NCBI GenBank assembly: GCA_947498025.1
Contig: CANMJR010000010.1
Location: 17,789 to 81,788, forward strand
Source of the DNA: Helicobacteraceae bacterium
GTDB lineage: Bacteria > Campylobacterota > Campylobacteria > Campylobacterales > Sulfurimonadaceae
Length of the DNA stretch: 64,000 bases
Reading direction: 5' to 3'
Part shown: piece after piece, positions 1 through 8,586 of the stretch
How positions within the stretch are numbered: the stretch's first letter is position 1
Layout of the letters: every line of letters begins with the position of its first letter
Position numbers and translations under genes: made by a program
Notes under the pieces: generated by a model
Told to the model about the DNA's origin: nothing
What the model saw: the letters and a program-made list of their open reading frames with translations, nothing else
Databases searched by the model: none

Positions 1-433
1 CATCTTTATCTTCAAAAATATAAAATCCTTTTGGAGTCTCTTCATTCAGTTGGCTATATAAATCAAAAACTTTTGAAAGTACATAATCTGTTGTAGGTAA
101 ATTGAGTGATGATAACTTATATCCATCAAGCAGAGCGTGGTAAAGAAGTTTTTTTTGCATCATGATTATGGAAAAGTAGGCTCCATTTGATCTTGATTCA
201 GGTGAAAATTTAAGTTTAATTATTGGTATTGCCAGACGGTCAATAGAGTCTGCTTTTAAACATGCAAATGCAAAGAGCGAGATATAGTCTTCATCCTTAT
301 CATTTGCATTAAAATTATTAAAACCCAAATTACAGGCATTTTCATATTTTTTATTCTGATAAAGTCCTAACATCTCCTGTTTTACATCCGCACAGAGTAT
401 GATTGCAAAAATCAAAGATAAGACTATTTTCAT
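1..433 (-). CDS. Exported protein of unknown function, partial (C-terminus off the window)
   Basis: This frame is not in the ORF track because it runs off the left edge. Reading down from the ATG at 433 gives at least 144 residues beginning MKIVLSLIFAIILCADV, a short signal peptide, followed by a soluble helical-looking segment (QNKKYENACNLGF, then several Leu/Ala-rich helices). The start overlaps the stop of the upstream TPR gene as ATGA, so it is translationally coupled and the last visible member of the secretion/pilus operon. The small helical repeats suggest a TPR-like periplasmic protein, but I do not recognise a family. Confidence 0.75.
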   Translation of the reverse strand, partial: MKIVLSLIFAIILCADVKQEMLGLYQNKKYENACNLGFNNFNANDKDEDYISLFAFACLKADSIDRLAIPIIKLKFSPESRSNGAYFSIIMMQKKLLYHALLDGYKLSSLNLPTTDYVLSKVFDLYSQLNEETPKGFYIFEDKD

Positions 434-1260
434 TTCATCTCTCCTGAGAGTATCTCATCCATAAGTGTTTTTGCATTGGCTGAATGCGACTGTTTTATAT
501 ACTCTTTGAGCGTTTCAACAGCTTTGTCCTTTTGATCTAGTTTGACTAATGATTTAGCAAAAATTATCCAACTTGTTTCTTGATTACTGTCAATTTCATT
601 TGTTATCAAAGCGTAATTATATGCCAGATTATAATCACCCGCGTTATAATAACTTTTTGCAATAAAGAGACTGAGTGTCGGGTCATTGCTCTTTTTGAAT
701 CTTTTTATAACTTGTTCTATATCATTTTGTATATTTTGTCTCTTAATATTTATGCTGCCTTTTGGTTCCTCAAGAGTAATAGCCTCTTCTTTTGCTATGA
801 CTCTTTCCTCTTCTTTAACTGTTTCTACCGCCGGTGCTTCTGCTTCAATTATTCGTATCGGTTCTGAAACAGTTGACTTATTTATTTTATCCATAAAACT
901 GAGTGATGGGGTTAGGACAACTTTTGTTTCTACTTTTTTTGTCTCATTCTTTTCATTAAAAAATTTTTCATTTATAGTCTCTTGAGCCTTTTGCGGTGTA
1001 TTCTCTAAAGGAGTATTTTGTGTATTGCTATCAACTTTTTTTGCTGTTATTGTTTCTGCTTTTACCTTAGATATATTTCCATCTTTTGCTACCGCTGCAG
1101 TGTTTCCATTTTGTACTCTGCTTTTTGAATTTTGATAATTTATAGTGGTAAATAGAGTGATAAAAATCACTAAAGTGCTGATGATAATTATAGCATGCGG
1201 AAGATAGGATTTTATTTTATATGTGAGCCACTTTCTTTCCAGCTCATTTATATCAAACAT
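430..1260 (-). CDS. Inner-membrane TPR protein of the secretion/pilus operon
   Basis: 276 residues. A short cytoplasmic N-terminus is followed by one membrane segment (about 22-40, IIIISTLVIFITLF), a long low-complexity Lys/Glu/Thr-rich periplasmic linker (about 45-180), and two to three TPR-like helices at the C-terminus (AKSYYNAGDYNLAYNYA, then AKSLVKLDQKDKAVETL). This layout matches MshN/GspB-type accessory proteins, which couple an ExeA-like ATPase to the peptidoglycan or secretin. It overlaps the preceding ATPase gene by 8 nt. The family-level role is an inference from layout and position; sequence outside the TPR part is not diagnostic. Confidence 0.7.
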   Translation of the reverse strand: MFDINELERKWLTYKIKSYLPHAIIIISTLVIFITLFTTINYQNSKSRVQNGNTAAVAKDGNISKVKAETITAKKVDSNTQNTPLENTPQKAQETINEKFFNEKNETKKVETKVVLTPSLSFMDKINKSTVSEPIRIIEAEAPAVETVKEEERVIAKEEAITLEEPKGSINIKRQNIQNDIEQVIKRFKKSNDPTLSLFIAKSYYNAGDYNLAYNYALITNEIDSNQETSWIIFAKSLVKLDQKDKAVETLKEYIKQSHSANAKTLMDEILSGEMK

Positions 1261-2062
1261 GTATTAATCCTGTGTGAATTGCTGACATCTCTATAATCTT
1301 GTTTGATATTGAGATTGTATTTATCTTTGCAGGGTTGTTTTCATGGTAATGCGAGTAGATGTCAAAGAGTATATAGAGCAATTTATTTGTATCTCTATAA
1401 TTACCATGGGTTAAGTTATGAATCAACTTTACAGAACTATCCTTGAACATATTTGCACTATCAAAACAATTTGCTTTCATAAGTTTTTTTTGTATATATA
1501 CTTTTAACTCAGAGGCTGAAGCATTTTTAAGTTCTATGCTATCCCAAATTCTAGTTTGAAAGTGCTCTTTTGCTATTAAATCCTCTTTTTCGGTTTTATG
1601 AAGAGTTATTACGAATTTTATTTTTCTTGTATCTGAGAGCAATCTGATTTTTTCTATCAAAAAATTTGAATAGAGCTGCGCCTCATCCAAGAGCACTATC
1701 GGAACATAATCCAGTGCTCTGTTTTCTAAAATTTTCATAAATTGAGTAAAATTCAGATCACCTTGATACTTTACATCTAATATATCTTTTGCCAATGTTT
1801 TAAAAAATTCACTGTCATCAAGAATAGGTGTTTGATACAAATAGACAATTCTTGAAGATAATAGATCATGGTAGAGTTTTGTTAAAAACATGCTCTTGCC
1901 GGTACCGGGTTTGCCATAAAGAAGCAACATCTTTAACGGCTTATTCACGGAGTCTTTGAATGAGTGATACATTTTAGAGACCCTGTCTATCTGTATATAA
2001 TCTTCTGCATTTACGATATCTAAAAAAACATTTTTAGAATTTTTAAATATATTTGATTTCAT
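1253..2062 (-). CDS. ExeA/GspA-like AAA ATPase of the secretion/DNA-uptake operon
   Basis: 269 residues. Walker A is GKPGTGKS (about residue 50) and Walker B is VLLDEAQ (about 120), followed by a sensor-like ITLHKTE; this is the AAA_22/ExeA architecture without the C-terminal peptidoglycan-binding domain of full ExeA. Such ATPases help insert or power secretins (ExeAB, MshM), and a similar small Walker-box protein (CtsP) is needed for transformation in Campylobacter. It sits directly after the secretin gene with 5 nt between them. Function as a secretin-associated or DNA-uptake NTPase is inferred from family and context. Confidence 0.85.
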   Translation of the reverse strand: MKSNIFKNSKNVFLDIVNAEDYIQIDRVSKMYHSFKDSVNKPLKMLLLYGKPGTGKSMFLTKLYHDLLSSRIVYLYQTPILDDSEFFKTLAKDILDVKYQGDLNFTQFMKILENRALDYVPIVLLDEAQLYSNFLIEKIRLLSDTRKIKFVITLHKTEKEDLIAKEHFQTRIWDSIELKNASASELKVYIQKKLMKANCFDSANMFKDSSVKLIHNLTHGNYRDTNKLLYILFDIYSHYHENNPAKINTISISNKIIEMSAIHTGLIHV

Positions 2063-2067
2063 CTTAA

Positions 2068-3669
2068 TTACTTTTCAACTTCTTTATCTACTTTTACATC
2101 AGTTTTATTGTGATCTAAAATATTATCTTTTAAACCTGCATAACCTAAATCTGATAAAGATAAATTACTTTTTTCTTTACTGATAATATGAGGTTCTATA
2201 ACAATAATAAGCTCTTGCGTCTGTTTAGACTTCTCATCATATTTAAAGAGATAGCCAAGAAGGGGAATACTTCCTAGCAGCGGTACTTGACTAGAACTTT
2301 GAGTATTTTTTGTATTGATTAGACCGCCGAGTATTATTCTGTTGCCATCTTTTACCGTAACTACAGATGAGAGTTGGCGACGATCCAAATCCGGTGGCAT
2401 TGTTCTATTTTCTGAAGTTGAAAGCATATTAGTAGAAGTCTCAGAAAGAGATGGATTTATCTTTAAGGTTATAGAATTGTCATCTGATATTTCAGGAGTT
2501 ATATCTAAAAGAACACCCGCAAAAACAGATTGAATATTTTCATTTACGCTTGAAGCACCGGTTGTGCCACCTGCTAAAGTTTCCGTACTGGTGATTTTGT
2601 AAAAATACTCCGTACCGACTGTAATGAGTGCAGGCTGGTTGTTGAGAGTTAAAACCTTAGGATTAGAGATAGAACTTACATCCCCTTGAGTATTTAAAAA
2701 CTTAATCACCTCTTTGAGACTTACATTCCCTTTTGCTTGAACAAGACTGGCTACAGTTCCGGAATTTCCCTTTATAGGGTCTGGATACAGAGCAGTTGTG
2801 ATGTCAGAACCCGCGTATGTACCAACATTTTGTGCATTTAATACATTGGATGTTATCTGAAAGTTTTGAAGCGCATAGAGTTGCTTCCAATCTACACCCG
2901 TCGATTTACCTTCGCTCATCGTAACTGCTAAAATTTGAACATCTATCAAAACCTGAAGTTTAACCTTTTCTTGAAGTCTTTTGAGGTACTCTTCAAGTCT
3001 AATCATCTGCTTAGCAGTACATGTTACAGTAATTAAACCGGCATTTTTATTTATGATGGGCGGGTTAGCTACATATGCGTCATGCGGTCTATTTATAACC
3101 CCTTGCAGCTCTAAATCTAACTCTTCCCAAAACTTAACTTCATCACTAGATATTATTTTTACACCGGATTCGGCAGTTGAACTTCCACCGGATTTAGAAG
3201 TTGATGCGCTCGAAGAGCCAGTAGAGCTAGTGGAGCCAGAAGAGCCTTTCGGAGCTTTAGAACCTGCGGATGAACTGAGTGTAATATCAGTGCTACCGCT
3301 ACTTTTTCTTTGAGATAAGATATAGTCTATAGCAAAAACTTTTGTAGTTAAGTAGGAGATTTTTAATACATTATTCACTAATGTGTAGGAAAGATTATTT
3401 TCATTAAGAACAATATTTAAAACTTCATCAATTGTTAAATTATTGAGATGTGTTTTGTTGAGTTGTTTGTTCAGATACTCTTCTGCATTTGAATCGGTTA
3501 CTACAATACTGAACTCACATGAATCACTGAGTTGCTCAATAAAATCAATAATTTTAGTATCTTTTGTAGAGCTGATGCTAAAAAGCTCGGAAGAACAATC
3601 AGCAAAAACATTGCCCGTTAGCAAGAGTGTTAACATTGTTCCATAAATTGATGATTTTATCATACACAT
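2068..3669 (-). CDS. Outer-membrane secretin, type II secretion/MSHA/DNA-uptake class
   Basis: 533 residues. A signal peptide ends near LLLTGNVFA; a secretin/TonB short N-terminal (STN-like) domain lies at about 45-105; an unusually Ser/Gly-rich linker follows (about 125-165, runs such as SSGSTSSTGSSSAS); then an N1-type KH-like domain; and the C-terminal secretin beta-domain (about 235-505) ends in the signature VPLLGSIPLLGYLF. It forms the gated outer-membrane ring through which a pseudopilus or DNA passes. ATG codons at 3669 and 3663 are both possible starts. The nearest functional guess is MshL/CtsD-like, given the ExeA-like ATPase next to it. Confidence 0.9.
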   Translation of the reverse strand: MCMIKSSIYGTMLTLLLTGNVFADCSSELFSISSTKDTKIIDFIEQLSDSCEFSIVVTDSNAEEYLNKQLNKTHLNNLTIDEVLNIVLNENNLSYTLVNNVLKISYLTTKVFAIDYILSQRKSSGSTDITLSSSAGSKAPKGSSGSTSSTGSSSASTSKSGGSSTAESGVKIISSDEVKFWEELDLELQGVINRPHDAYVANPPIINKNAGLITVTCTAKQMIRLEEYLKRLQEKVKLQVLIDVQILAVTMSEGKSTGVDWKQLYALQNFQITSNVLNAQNVGTYAGSDITTALYPDPIKGNSGTVASLVQAKGNVSLKEVIKFLNTQGDVSSISNPKVLTLNNQPALITVGTEYFYKITSTETLAGGTTGASSVNENIQSVFAGVLLDITPEISDDNSITLKINPSLSETSTNMLSTSENRTMPPDLDRRQLSSVVTVKDGNRIILGGLINTKNTQSSSQVPLLGSIPLLGYLFKYDEKSKQTQELIIVIEPHIISKEKSNLSLSDLGYAGLKDNILDHNKTDVKVDKEVEK

Positions 3670-3679
3670 TGTTCTAATC

Positions 3680-4138
3680 TCACTTGTTTTTAAATTTTAA
3701 ATTTAGATTTTTACTACTTGTAGAGAGTATTTCTTCTTTACCTTTTTTTGATAGAGTAATCGATGTCGTATCGATTCTTGAAACTGTGTAATCGTCAATT
3801 TTATCGCTTATCCTATACCATTTGCCATTAATCAAAGCTGATTTATTGATAATGGCATCGAGAATAAACTTCTTTTTTTGAGGTAACACTTTTATTTTCG
3901 GTGAATCAGTTGCCTCCGCGGTGAAAACGGTAGGCGTAGTAGCATCGACGGCAGTACTTTTTGTATCCGTTTTTTTTAAAAAAATAAAAGGGTCTTTGAG
4001 TGATGCTATTTCAGATTCACTAATTCCTTCTCTTGGAGGCTTGATTGCTTCAATCTGTTCATCAACCCACTCAAGCTCATTCGAGCTAAGATTCAGCGAG
4101 AGAAGCACTGAAAAACTAATTATAAAAAAACTTTTCAT
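3680..4138 (-). CDS. Small exported pilus-assembly protein, PilP/MshK-like
   Basis: About 152 residues from the ATG at 4138, which overlaps the upstream stop as TAATG; the longer frame in the ORF track begins with TTG and is less likely. There is a short signal sequence (MKSFFIISFSVLLSLNLSS), a Thr/Ala/Pro-rich middle and a C-terminal beta-rich piece (AIINKSALINGKWY, then TTSITLSKKGKEEIL), the pattern of MshK/PilP proteins that dock the inner-membrane PilN/PilO complex to the secretin. Position between the PilO-like gene and the secretin supports this. Sequence alone would not identify it. Confidence 0.75.
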   Translation of the reverse strand: MKSFFIISFSVLLSLNLSSNELEWVDEQIEAIKPPREGISESEIASLKDPFIFLKKTDTKSTAVDATTPTVFTAEATDSPKIKVLPQKKKFILDAIINKSALINGKWYRISDKIDDYTVSRIDTTSITLSKKGKEEILSTSSKNLNLKFKNK

Positions 4139-4770
4139 TAGTATGTAATCCCCCAAACAGAGATATTGAAATATCCATTTATGTTATTTTCCATAGTCAG
4201 GTTTAAATCATGTAAATCAACAACCAATTCGCTCTGTTCAAGTGAATTCATAAAATTGAGAGTGTTTTTATACTCCCCTGTGCTGCTAATATTGATATCT
4301 AATACATGACCGAATGCACTGTTATTAAGAGCAAGTTTATTTGTAAAGTCAAGAATCTTAATATTATATTTAAGTGCGTTTTTAGAGATAGAGTGCAGAT
4401 ATTCACCCCATGTACGCTCATCGTAGATAAGCGAAGAGATAGCTTCAATTTTGCCTTTTATGTATGCATTATTGTCTTTGTAAATGAGTAGTTCACTCTG
4501 AGCTTGTTTAATCTCTTCTTCAAGCAGTGTTATTTTAGCTGCAGGATTTTGTTGCAAATAGAGTTTATCACTATTTATTTTAGACTCTATGGTTGTAACT
4601 TGCTCCTTTATTTTTTTAAAGGCTATCTCAGAACTATCCCAAAAAAGCAGATATGAAAAAGCAAATATCATAGCGAAAGTCATAACATATATCATGTATA
4701 TATCTTTTTGAGCTTTGTTCTTAAATGACGCATCTATGTTTTGTAAATAATTTTCATAATTTATTTTCAT
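4138..4770 (-). CDS. PilO/GspM-like inner-membrane assembly protein
   Basis: 210 residues. A cytoplasmic tail is followed by one membrane segment (about 27-46, MIYVMTFAMIFAFSYLLFW), a long coiled coil (about 50-105) and a C-terminal alpha/beta region (about 115-210, ferredoxin-like in family members). This is the PilO/GspM/MshJ architecture. It overlaps the upstream PilM/PilN-like gene by 4 nt, consistent with stoichiometric production of an inner-membrane platform. The assignment rests on topology and gene order rather than on conserved motifs. Confidence 0.75.
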   Translation of the reverse strand: MKINYENYLQNIDASFKNKAQKDIYMIYVMTFAMIFAFSYLLFWDSSEIAFKKIKEQVTTIESKINSDKLYLQQNPAAKITLLEEEIKQAQSELLIYKDNNAYIKGKIEAISSLIYDERTWGEYLHSISKNALKYNIKILDFTNKLALNNSAFGHVLDINISSTGEYKNTLNFMNSLEQSELVVDLHDLNLTMENNINGYFNISVWGITY

Positions 4771-6302
4771 AATATCGTCACCTTTAATTCGCTGAAATAT
4801 TTTGCCGACTCCTTATTGTATAAAATTTTTTCAAGTGAAAATTTAAACTTTCTTTCATATTTTTTTGTTAAATTTTCTAAAAGTGCAGTAATTATTTTAT
4901 CCTCAGATGAAACCAAGTTCAAGAGAAATTTCTTACTCTTATTGTTTTCATTGTAAGAGAGAGATTCTATCTTTACTCCAATATCATTTAAATCATTTGT
5001 TAATGTATATAACAACTTAGCCTTCATAGGATAGTTTACTTTTACATCATGAATCTTTATAAGTGTATTCTTTTTGTCTATGTACTCTTGTTTTTCTTTA
5101 TTCAGAAGAGCAAGAATTTTTTCTTTATCCGCTTCTCGGCTCTTTATTGTAGATTCTCTTATGGTTCTTTCAATGTGAAGTTCTGCATAGCTTGTCTCAA
5201 GCAGCTTATATTGCAGCTCCTGAGCATAGGTCAGTGTCCAATAGCTAACAGGATATGCAAATGCAATAAAAAACGATGCAACAATTAAAAGTAGGAGTTT
5301 TCCGCTCTCTCTTTGTAGAAAATTTGGAGGACGGTGGAATATCGTGAAATTACAATTATATCTCTCTTCCTCAGAAAGGGTAGTATAGATGTGCATTAAA
5401 GCATGAAGTTGGTTGATACCTTTATTACTTTGCTCATAACCAAAATCAAATTTAAAATCACTTGCTTTGATACTAAGCTCAACTTCTGCTATCTCGCTCA
5501 GGACTGAAGCAGTAGAGCTTTGCGAACCAATATAGATATGTTCAATTTTTTCTATTTCAAAAGCTCTTTTAGCATATGTCAAAATATCGTTGATACTTGC
5601 AAAAATTTCTTTATATAATTTAACGATAAAATTTGTATAACTGTTCTCTCTGTTTTTGAGATTATCATCAGATAGAATTTTTATAAAATCTTGGTATTCA
5701 ACTCTTTCACCATAAATTTCACAAAACCTCTCATGCATCTGTATCAGTGTATATTTCAGTGATTTTGTATAAACAAACTCTTTTTCATTATAAATAGTTA
5801 CGAATGCATCGTTCTCTTCAAAATATATAAAACAGTGAACCCCACTATTTTGTATTATTTCTTTTGTATAAAGTGATTTAATTAGGAGAGGGGTTGGAAT
5901 AATTACATCAATATATTTTAATTTTTCTACGGCATCTTTGTATGTTTTTTCTATGGTTGAAGGCTCAGCTATAAAAACTTGAAAGTGCCTATTCTCATAA
6001 CTTTTATTATTGAAAACCTCAATGTATCTTATTTGATACTCTAAAGCTTGGTCAAGGGCTAGTTCATCATATATTTTGTTGTTTATAGCATCAAATAAAT
6101 CTTCTTCAAGGATATTTTTACTAATCTCTATATGAGCATTGATATATCCCTGAGTGTTTAGATAGGAAATAATAAATTGATTTTTATCATACTCTGGAGA
6201 TTTAATATCATTTAAAAAATTAGAAACACCACTAACATACGAACCGTTATATGGATTAACAGAAATAACACTTAAAAAAGGGTGCTTCTTTATTGTACTC
6301 AT
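4767..6302 (-). CDS. PilM-PilN/GspL-like fusion protein of the assembly platform
   Basis: 511 residues, first gene of the operon. The first roughly 320 residues are cytoplasmic with an actin-fold (PilM/GspL-like) alternation of strands and helices, for example IEHIYIGSQSSTASVLSEIAE near 255-275. A single membrane segment follows (about 335-357, LLLLIVASFFIAFAYPVSYW), then a coiled coil and a C-terminal PilN-like domain. In most type IV pilus systems PilM and PilN are separate; GspL-type fusions join them. It would recruit the assembly ATPase, presumably encoded left of the window. It starts 11 nt downstream of the pgp1-like stop. Confidence 0.75.
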   Translation of the reverse strand: MSTIKKHPFLSVISVNPYNGSYVSGVSNFLNDIKSPEYDKNQFIISYLNTQGYINAHIEISKNILEEDLFDAINNKIYDELALDQALEYQIRYIEVFNNKSYENRHFQVFIAEPSTIEKTYKDAVEKLKYIDVIIPTPLLIKSLYTKEIIQNSGVHCFIYFEENDAFVTIYNEKEFVYTKSLKYTLIQMHERFCEIYGERVEYQDFIKILSDDNLKNRENSYTNFIVKLYKEIFASINDILTYAKRAFEIEKIEHIYIGSQSSTASVLSEIAEVELSIKASDFKFDFGYEQSNKGINQLHALMHIYTTLSEEERYNCNFTIFHRPPNFLQRESGKLLLLIVASFFIAFAYPVSYWTLTYAQELQYKLLETSYAELHIERTIRESTIKSREADKEKILALLNKEKQEYIDKKNTLIKIHDVKVNYPMKAKLLYTLTNDLNDIGVKIESLSYNENNKSKKFLLNLVSSEDKIITALLENLTKKYERKFKFSLEKILYNKESAKYFSELKVTIL

Positions 6303-6313
6303 AAGTTATTATC

Positions 6314-7615
6314 CTATTTGAAGTGAACCATCGACATGCAACAAAATTCTTCACCCTTGTAAAACTCTACTCTGAAAATTTTATTATCTTTATCGACAGA
6401 AAAATTCTTATTCATAGATTTGAGATTTATCTTCATTCCGCTCTCGTTTGAGCTATTCTTTGATACAAATCCGATAACATTTATACGAAAATTTTTATCA
6501 TCCACTACCTTAAAATCGTCATTAACAAAAAAATCTGAAGATTTGTCTATGGAAGTTGCTTTGCCATCAATTTCCACATTAAACTTTTTAGGACAGCTCC
6601 CAGCCATCTTGAAGTATTCCGGTTTTATTGTTGTAATTTCTTTGTTTCCAATATAAGCAATATATGTTCCATTCACCTTGCTGATTCCACCCAAAGGGTT
6701 TGAAAAATCAAATACATTATCATTAGATTTTTTTATAGGAACATAGGCTAAATCTTTTTTTATATCATTTAACTTGAGTGACATATTGCCGTTTATAGCA
6801 AGGTTTCCATAATTGTTTATTAATTTGCCTATCTCCTCCTCTTTTAAACTGAAATCTTTTGTATAAGAAATATCCATAACTTTCATAAACTCTTCAACGG
6901 CCAAAAGGTGATAAAAAACTTTTTGAGAAAGAGAAGATAAATTTTTACTGCTCTCTATTGCAAATGCCGGTTTATTATTTGTTACTGCAAAATAAGTAAG
7001 GGAGAGTTTCATGGCCTCATCATCATATTTTGTATTGGTATTTCTTACATTAAAACTGTGATGTTCTTGCAGCAAATTTTTGTTTACATTATCTCTGACT
7101 TTAGAGGCAATGGTGTCCAAGTTTCCAAATGGCTGATTTTGTATAAGTTTACACTGGTCTATAACGCAGGTTTGTCCCCATGCGGTTGGATTAAAAATAT
7201 TTCCTTTATCTTCTTTTCTGTAAAAACCATGACCGTCATGCAAGTTTAAAACCAAAGAAACATTCTGTGCTAGAATAATTTTTTTTATCTCTCCTACAGT
7301 CTCTTTATCTTTGTCGCCGACTTCCATAAAGGAAAATTTTCTATTCATGTCACCGTTTATACCTCTAGAATCAGCTTTTATACTCTCTTTATTGAGATTT
7401 GGAACTATCCATAAGTTTTTTGACTTGATTTTATAGTGCGTGGCGAGTATAGATGCAGCAAAATAGCTGCCAGGTTCATCTCCATGGACTCCGGCTATTA
7501 CAAGTAGTGTAGTCTTAGAACCACTGTTCTCTTTCTTTATTAGGTTAATATTAGCAGATACATGAGCATAAGATACAATCAGTATAAAAAATATTTTAAT
7601 ACAAAGTTTATTCAT
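6314..7615 (-). CDS. pgp1: Pgp1/Csd4-like peptidoglycan DL-carboxypeptidase (M14 family)
   Basis: 433 residues, close to the 430-465 of Csd4 (Helicobacter) and Pgp1 (Campylobacter), which trim peptidoglycan tripeptides to dipeptides and set helical cell shape. After a signal peptide (ending near SYAHVSA) comes an M14 zinc peptidase core: VIAGVHGDEPG supplies the His and Glu ligands and NLHDGHGF the third His; IESSKNLSS carries the probable catalytic Glu. C-terminal beta domains follow (about 260-433). Here the first ligand is the canonical His of HxxE, whereas Csd4 is described with Gln at that position. It lies 8 nt after the pgp2-like gene. Confidence 0.85.
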   Translation of the reverse strand: MNKLCIKIFFILIVSYAHVSANINLIKKENSGSKTTLLVIAGVHGDEPGSYFAASILATHYKIKSKNLWIVPNLNKESIKADSRGINGDMNRKFSFMEVGDKDKETVGEIKKIILAQNVSLVLNLHDGHGFYRKEDKGNIFNPTAWGQTCVIDQCKLIQNQPFGNLDTIASKVRDNVNKNLLQEHHSFNVRNTNTKYDDEAMKLSLTYFAVTNNKPAFAIESSKNLSSLSQKVFYHLLAVEEFMKVMDISYTKDFSLKEEEIGKLINNYGNLAINGNMSLKLNDIKKDLAYVPIKKSNDNVFDFSNPLGGISKVNGTYIAYIGNKEITTIKPEYFKMAGSCPKKFNVEIDGKATSIDKSSDFFVNDDFKVVDDKNFRINVIGFVSKNSSNESGMKINLKSMNKNFSVDKDNKIFRVEFYKGEEFCCMSMVHFK

Positions 7616-7623
7616 TCTTTAGA

Positions 7624-8586
7624 CTACTGATTTTCTGTAAATATTTTGAATTTATTATCTTTAGCAAGTTTAACCATGAGTGTTTTTTCACCGACAAATT
7701 TAAGTGTATCTGATGAATATACCTCTTTAAATGATATCTGATACATGTCCGGTGCACTAGGATACGGAACAACATTTATGCGGTCAAATATAATTGTTTT
7801 CTTCTCGGATTTACCAAATACTCTCTTTTTATAGGTTGTAAATGCACTGAAACTCATTCCATCATCTCTCATAAAATCCGGTGCATAAAAACCTAAATAA
7901 GTTTGGATATCATTATAGAGCCAAGCGTATCTCCATGCATAGAGTTGTGCTAAAAGTTCTGCGAGTATTTTTTTAGGAACATCTTTTTTTGTTTCACCGC
8001 TATTAATAATTAGCATTGTGTTCTCTATATCAATTCTTCTATCAAGGCACTCTAAACTTGGATTATTGATTGCTATACAGCCTTTTGTATAATCATCTCT
8101 TTTTTGATCCGTAGGAAGACCATGTATCCATATTCCGGAACCTCCTCTTCCTCTGTATCTGTCGTAGGTATTAGGGTAGGAAGTAACAAATGCAAGCGGT
8201 CCATAAAATGAATCCACTTTGGAGAGTTTTTTTGTTATTTCATAGACTCCAAGAGGCGTTGTTAAATCTCCCTCTCTCATCTTGTCGCCTTTCATTTTTC
8301 CTGTAAAAGCACTGTAATCTTTTGCAAATTCAAACTTTTTATTTTTATTTTGTTTGTACAAAACGAGAGTCGATTTCTCCTTATTACATGTCAAAACAGA
8401 TGAAAAAGTTTCTAAATAACCAAAAGTAGTATCTTTCCCTTCTAAAAATTCGCTCCAATACTCCTTTTTAGCCAGTTCTAAATCCATTTTCTTCTCTATA
8501 TCTTGCAGACCATGTGTTCTATAGTTCGTTAAAATATCACTAGCATTTACAGTTAAACTCAGTAAAATCAGAAATATTATTTTCAT
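7624..8586 (-). CDS. pgp2: Pgp2/Csd6-like YkuD peptidoglycan carboxypeptidase
   Basis: 320 residues. After a signal peptide (MKIIFLILLSLTVNA) the YkuD catalytic domain carries IWIHGLP and KGCIAINN, the conserved His...S/T-KGC-hxh active-site motif with Cys as nucleophile. A C-terminal NTF2-like domain (about 205-320, LYAWRYAWLYNDIQTYLGFY) is diagnostic of Csd6/Pgp2. These proteins cleave tetrapeptides to tripeptides, supplying the substrate for Pgp1/Csd4, so the adjacent pair forms a two-step trimming module for curved or helical shape. The start overlaps the era stop as ATGA. Confidence 0.88.
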   Translation of the reverse strand: MKIIFLILLSLTVNASDILTNYRTHGLQDIEKKMDLELAKKEYWSEFLEGKDTTFGYLETFSSVLTCNKEKSTLVLYKQNKNKKFEFAKDYSAFTGKMKGDKMREGDLTTPLGVYEITKKLSKVDSFYGPLAFVTSYPNTYDRYRGRGGSGIWIHGLPTDQKRDDYTKGCIAINNPSLECLDRRIDIENTMLIINSGETKKDVPKKILAELLAQLYAWRYAWLYNDIQTYLGFYAPDFMRDDGMSFSAFTTYKKRVFGKSEKKTIIFDRINVVPYPSAPDMYQISFKEVYSSDTLKFVGEKTLMVKLAKDNKFKIFTENQ

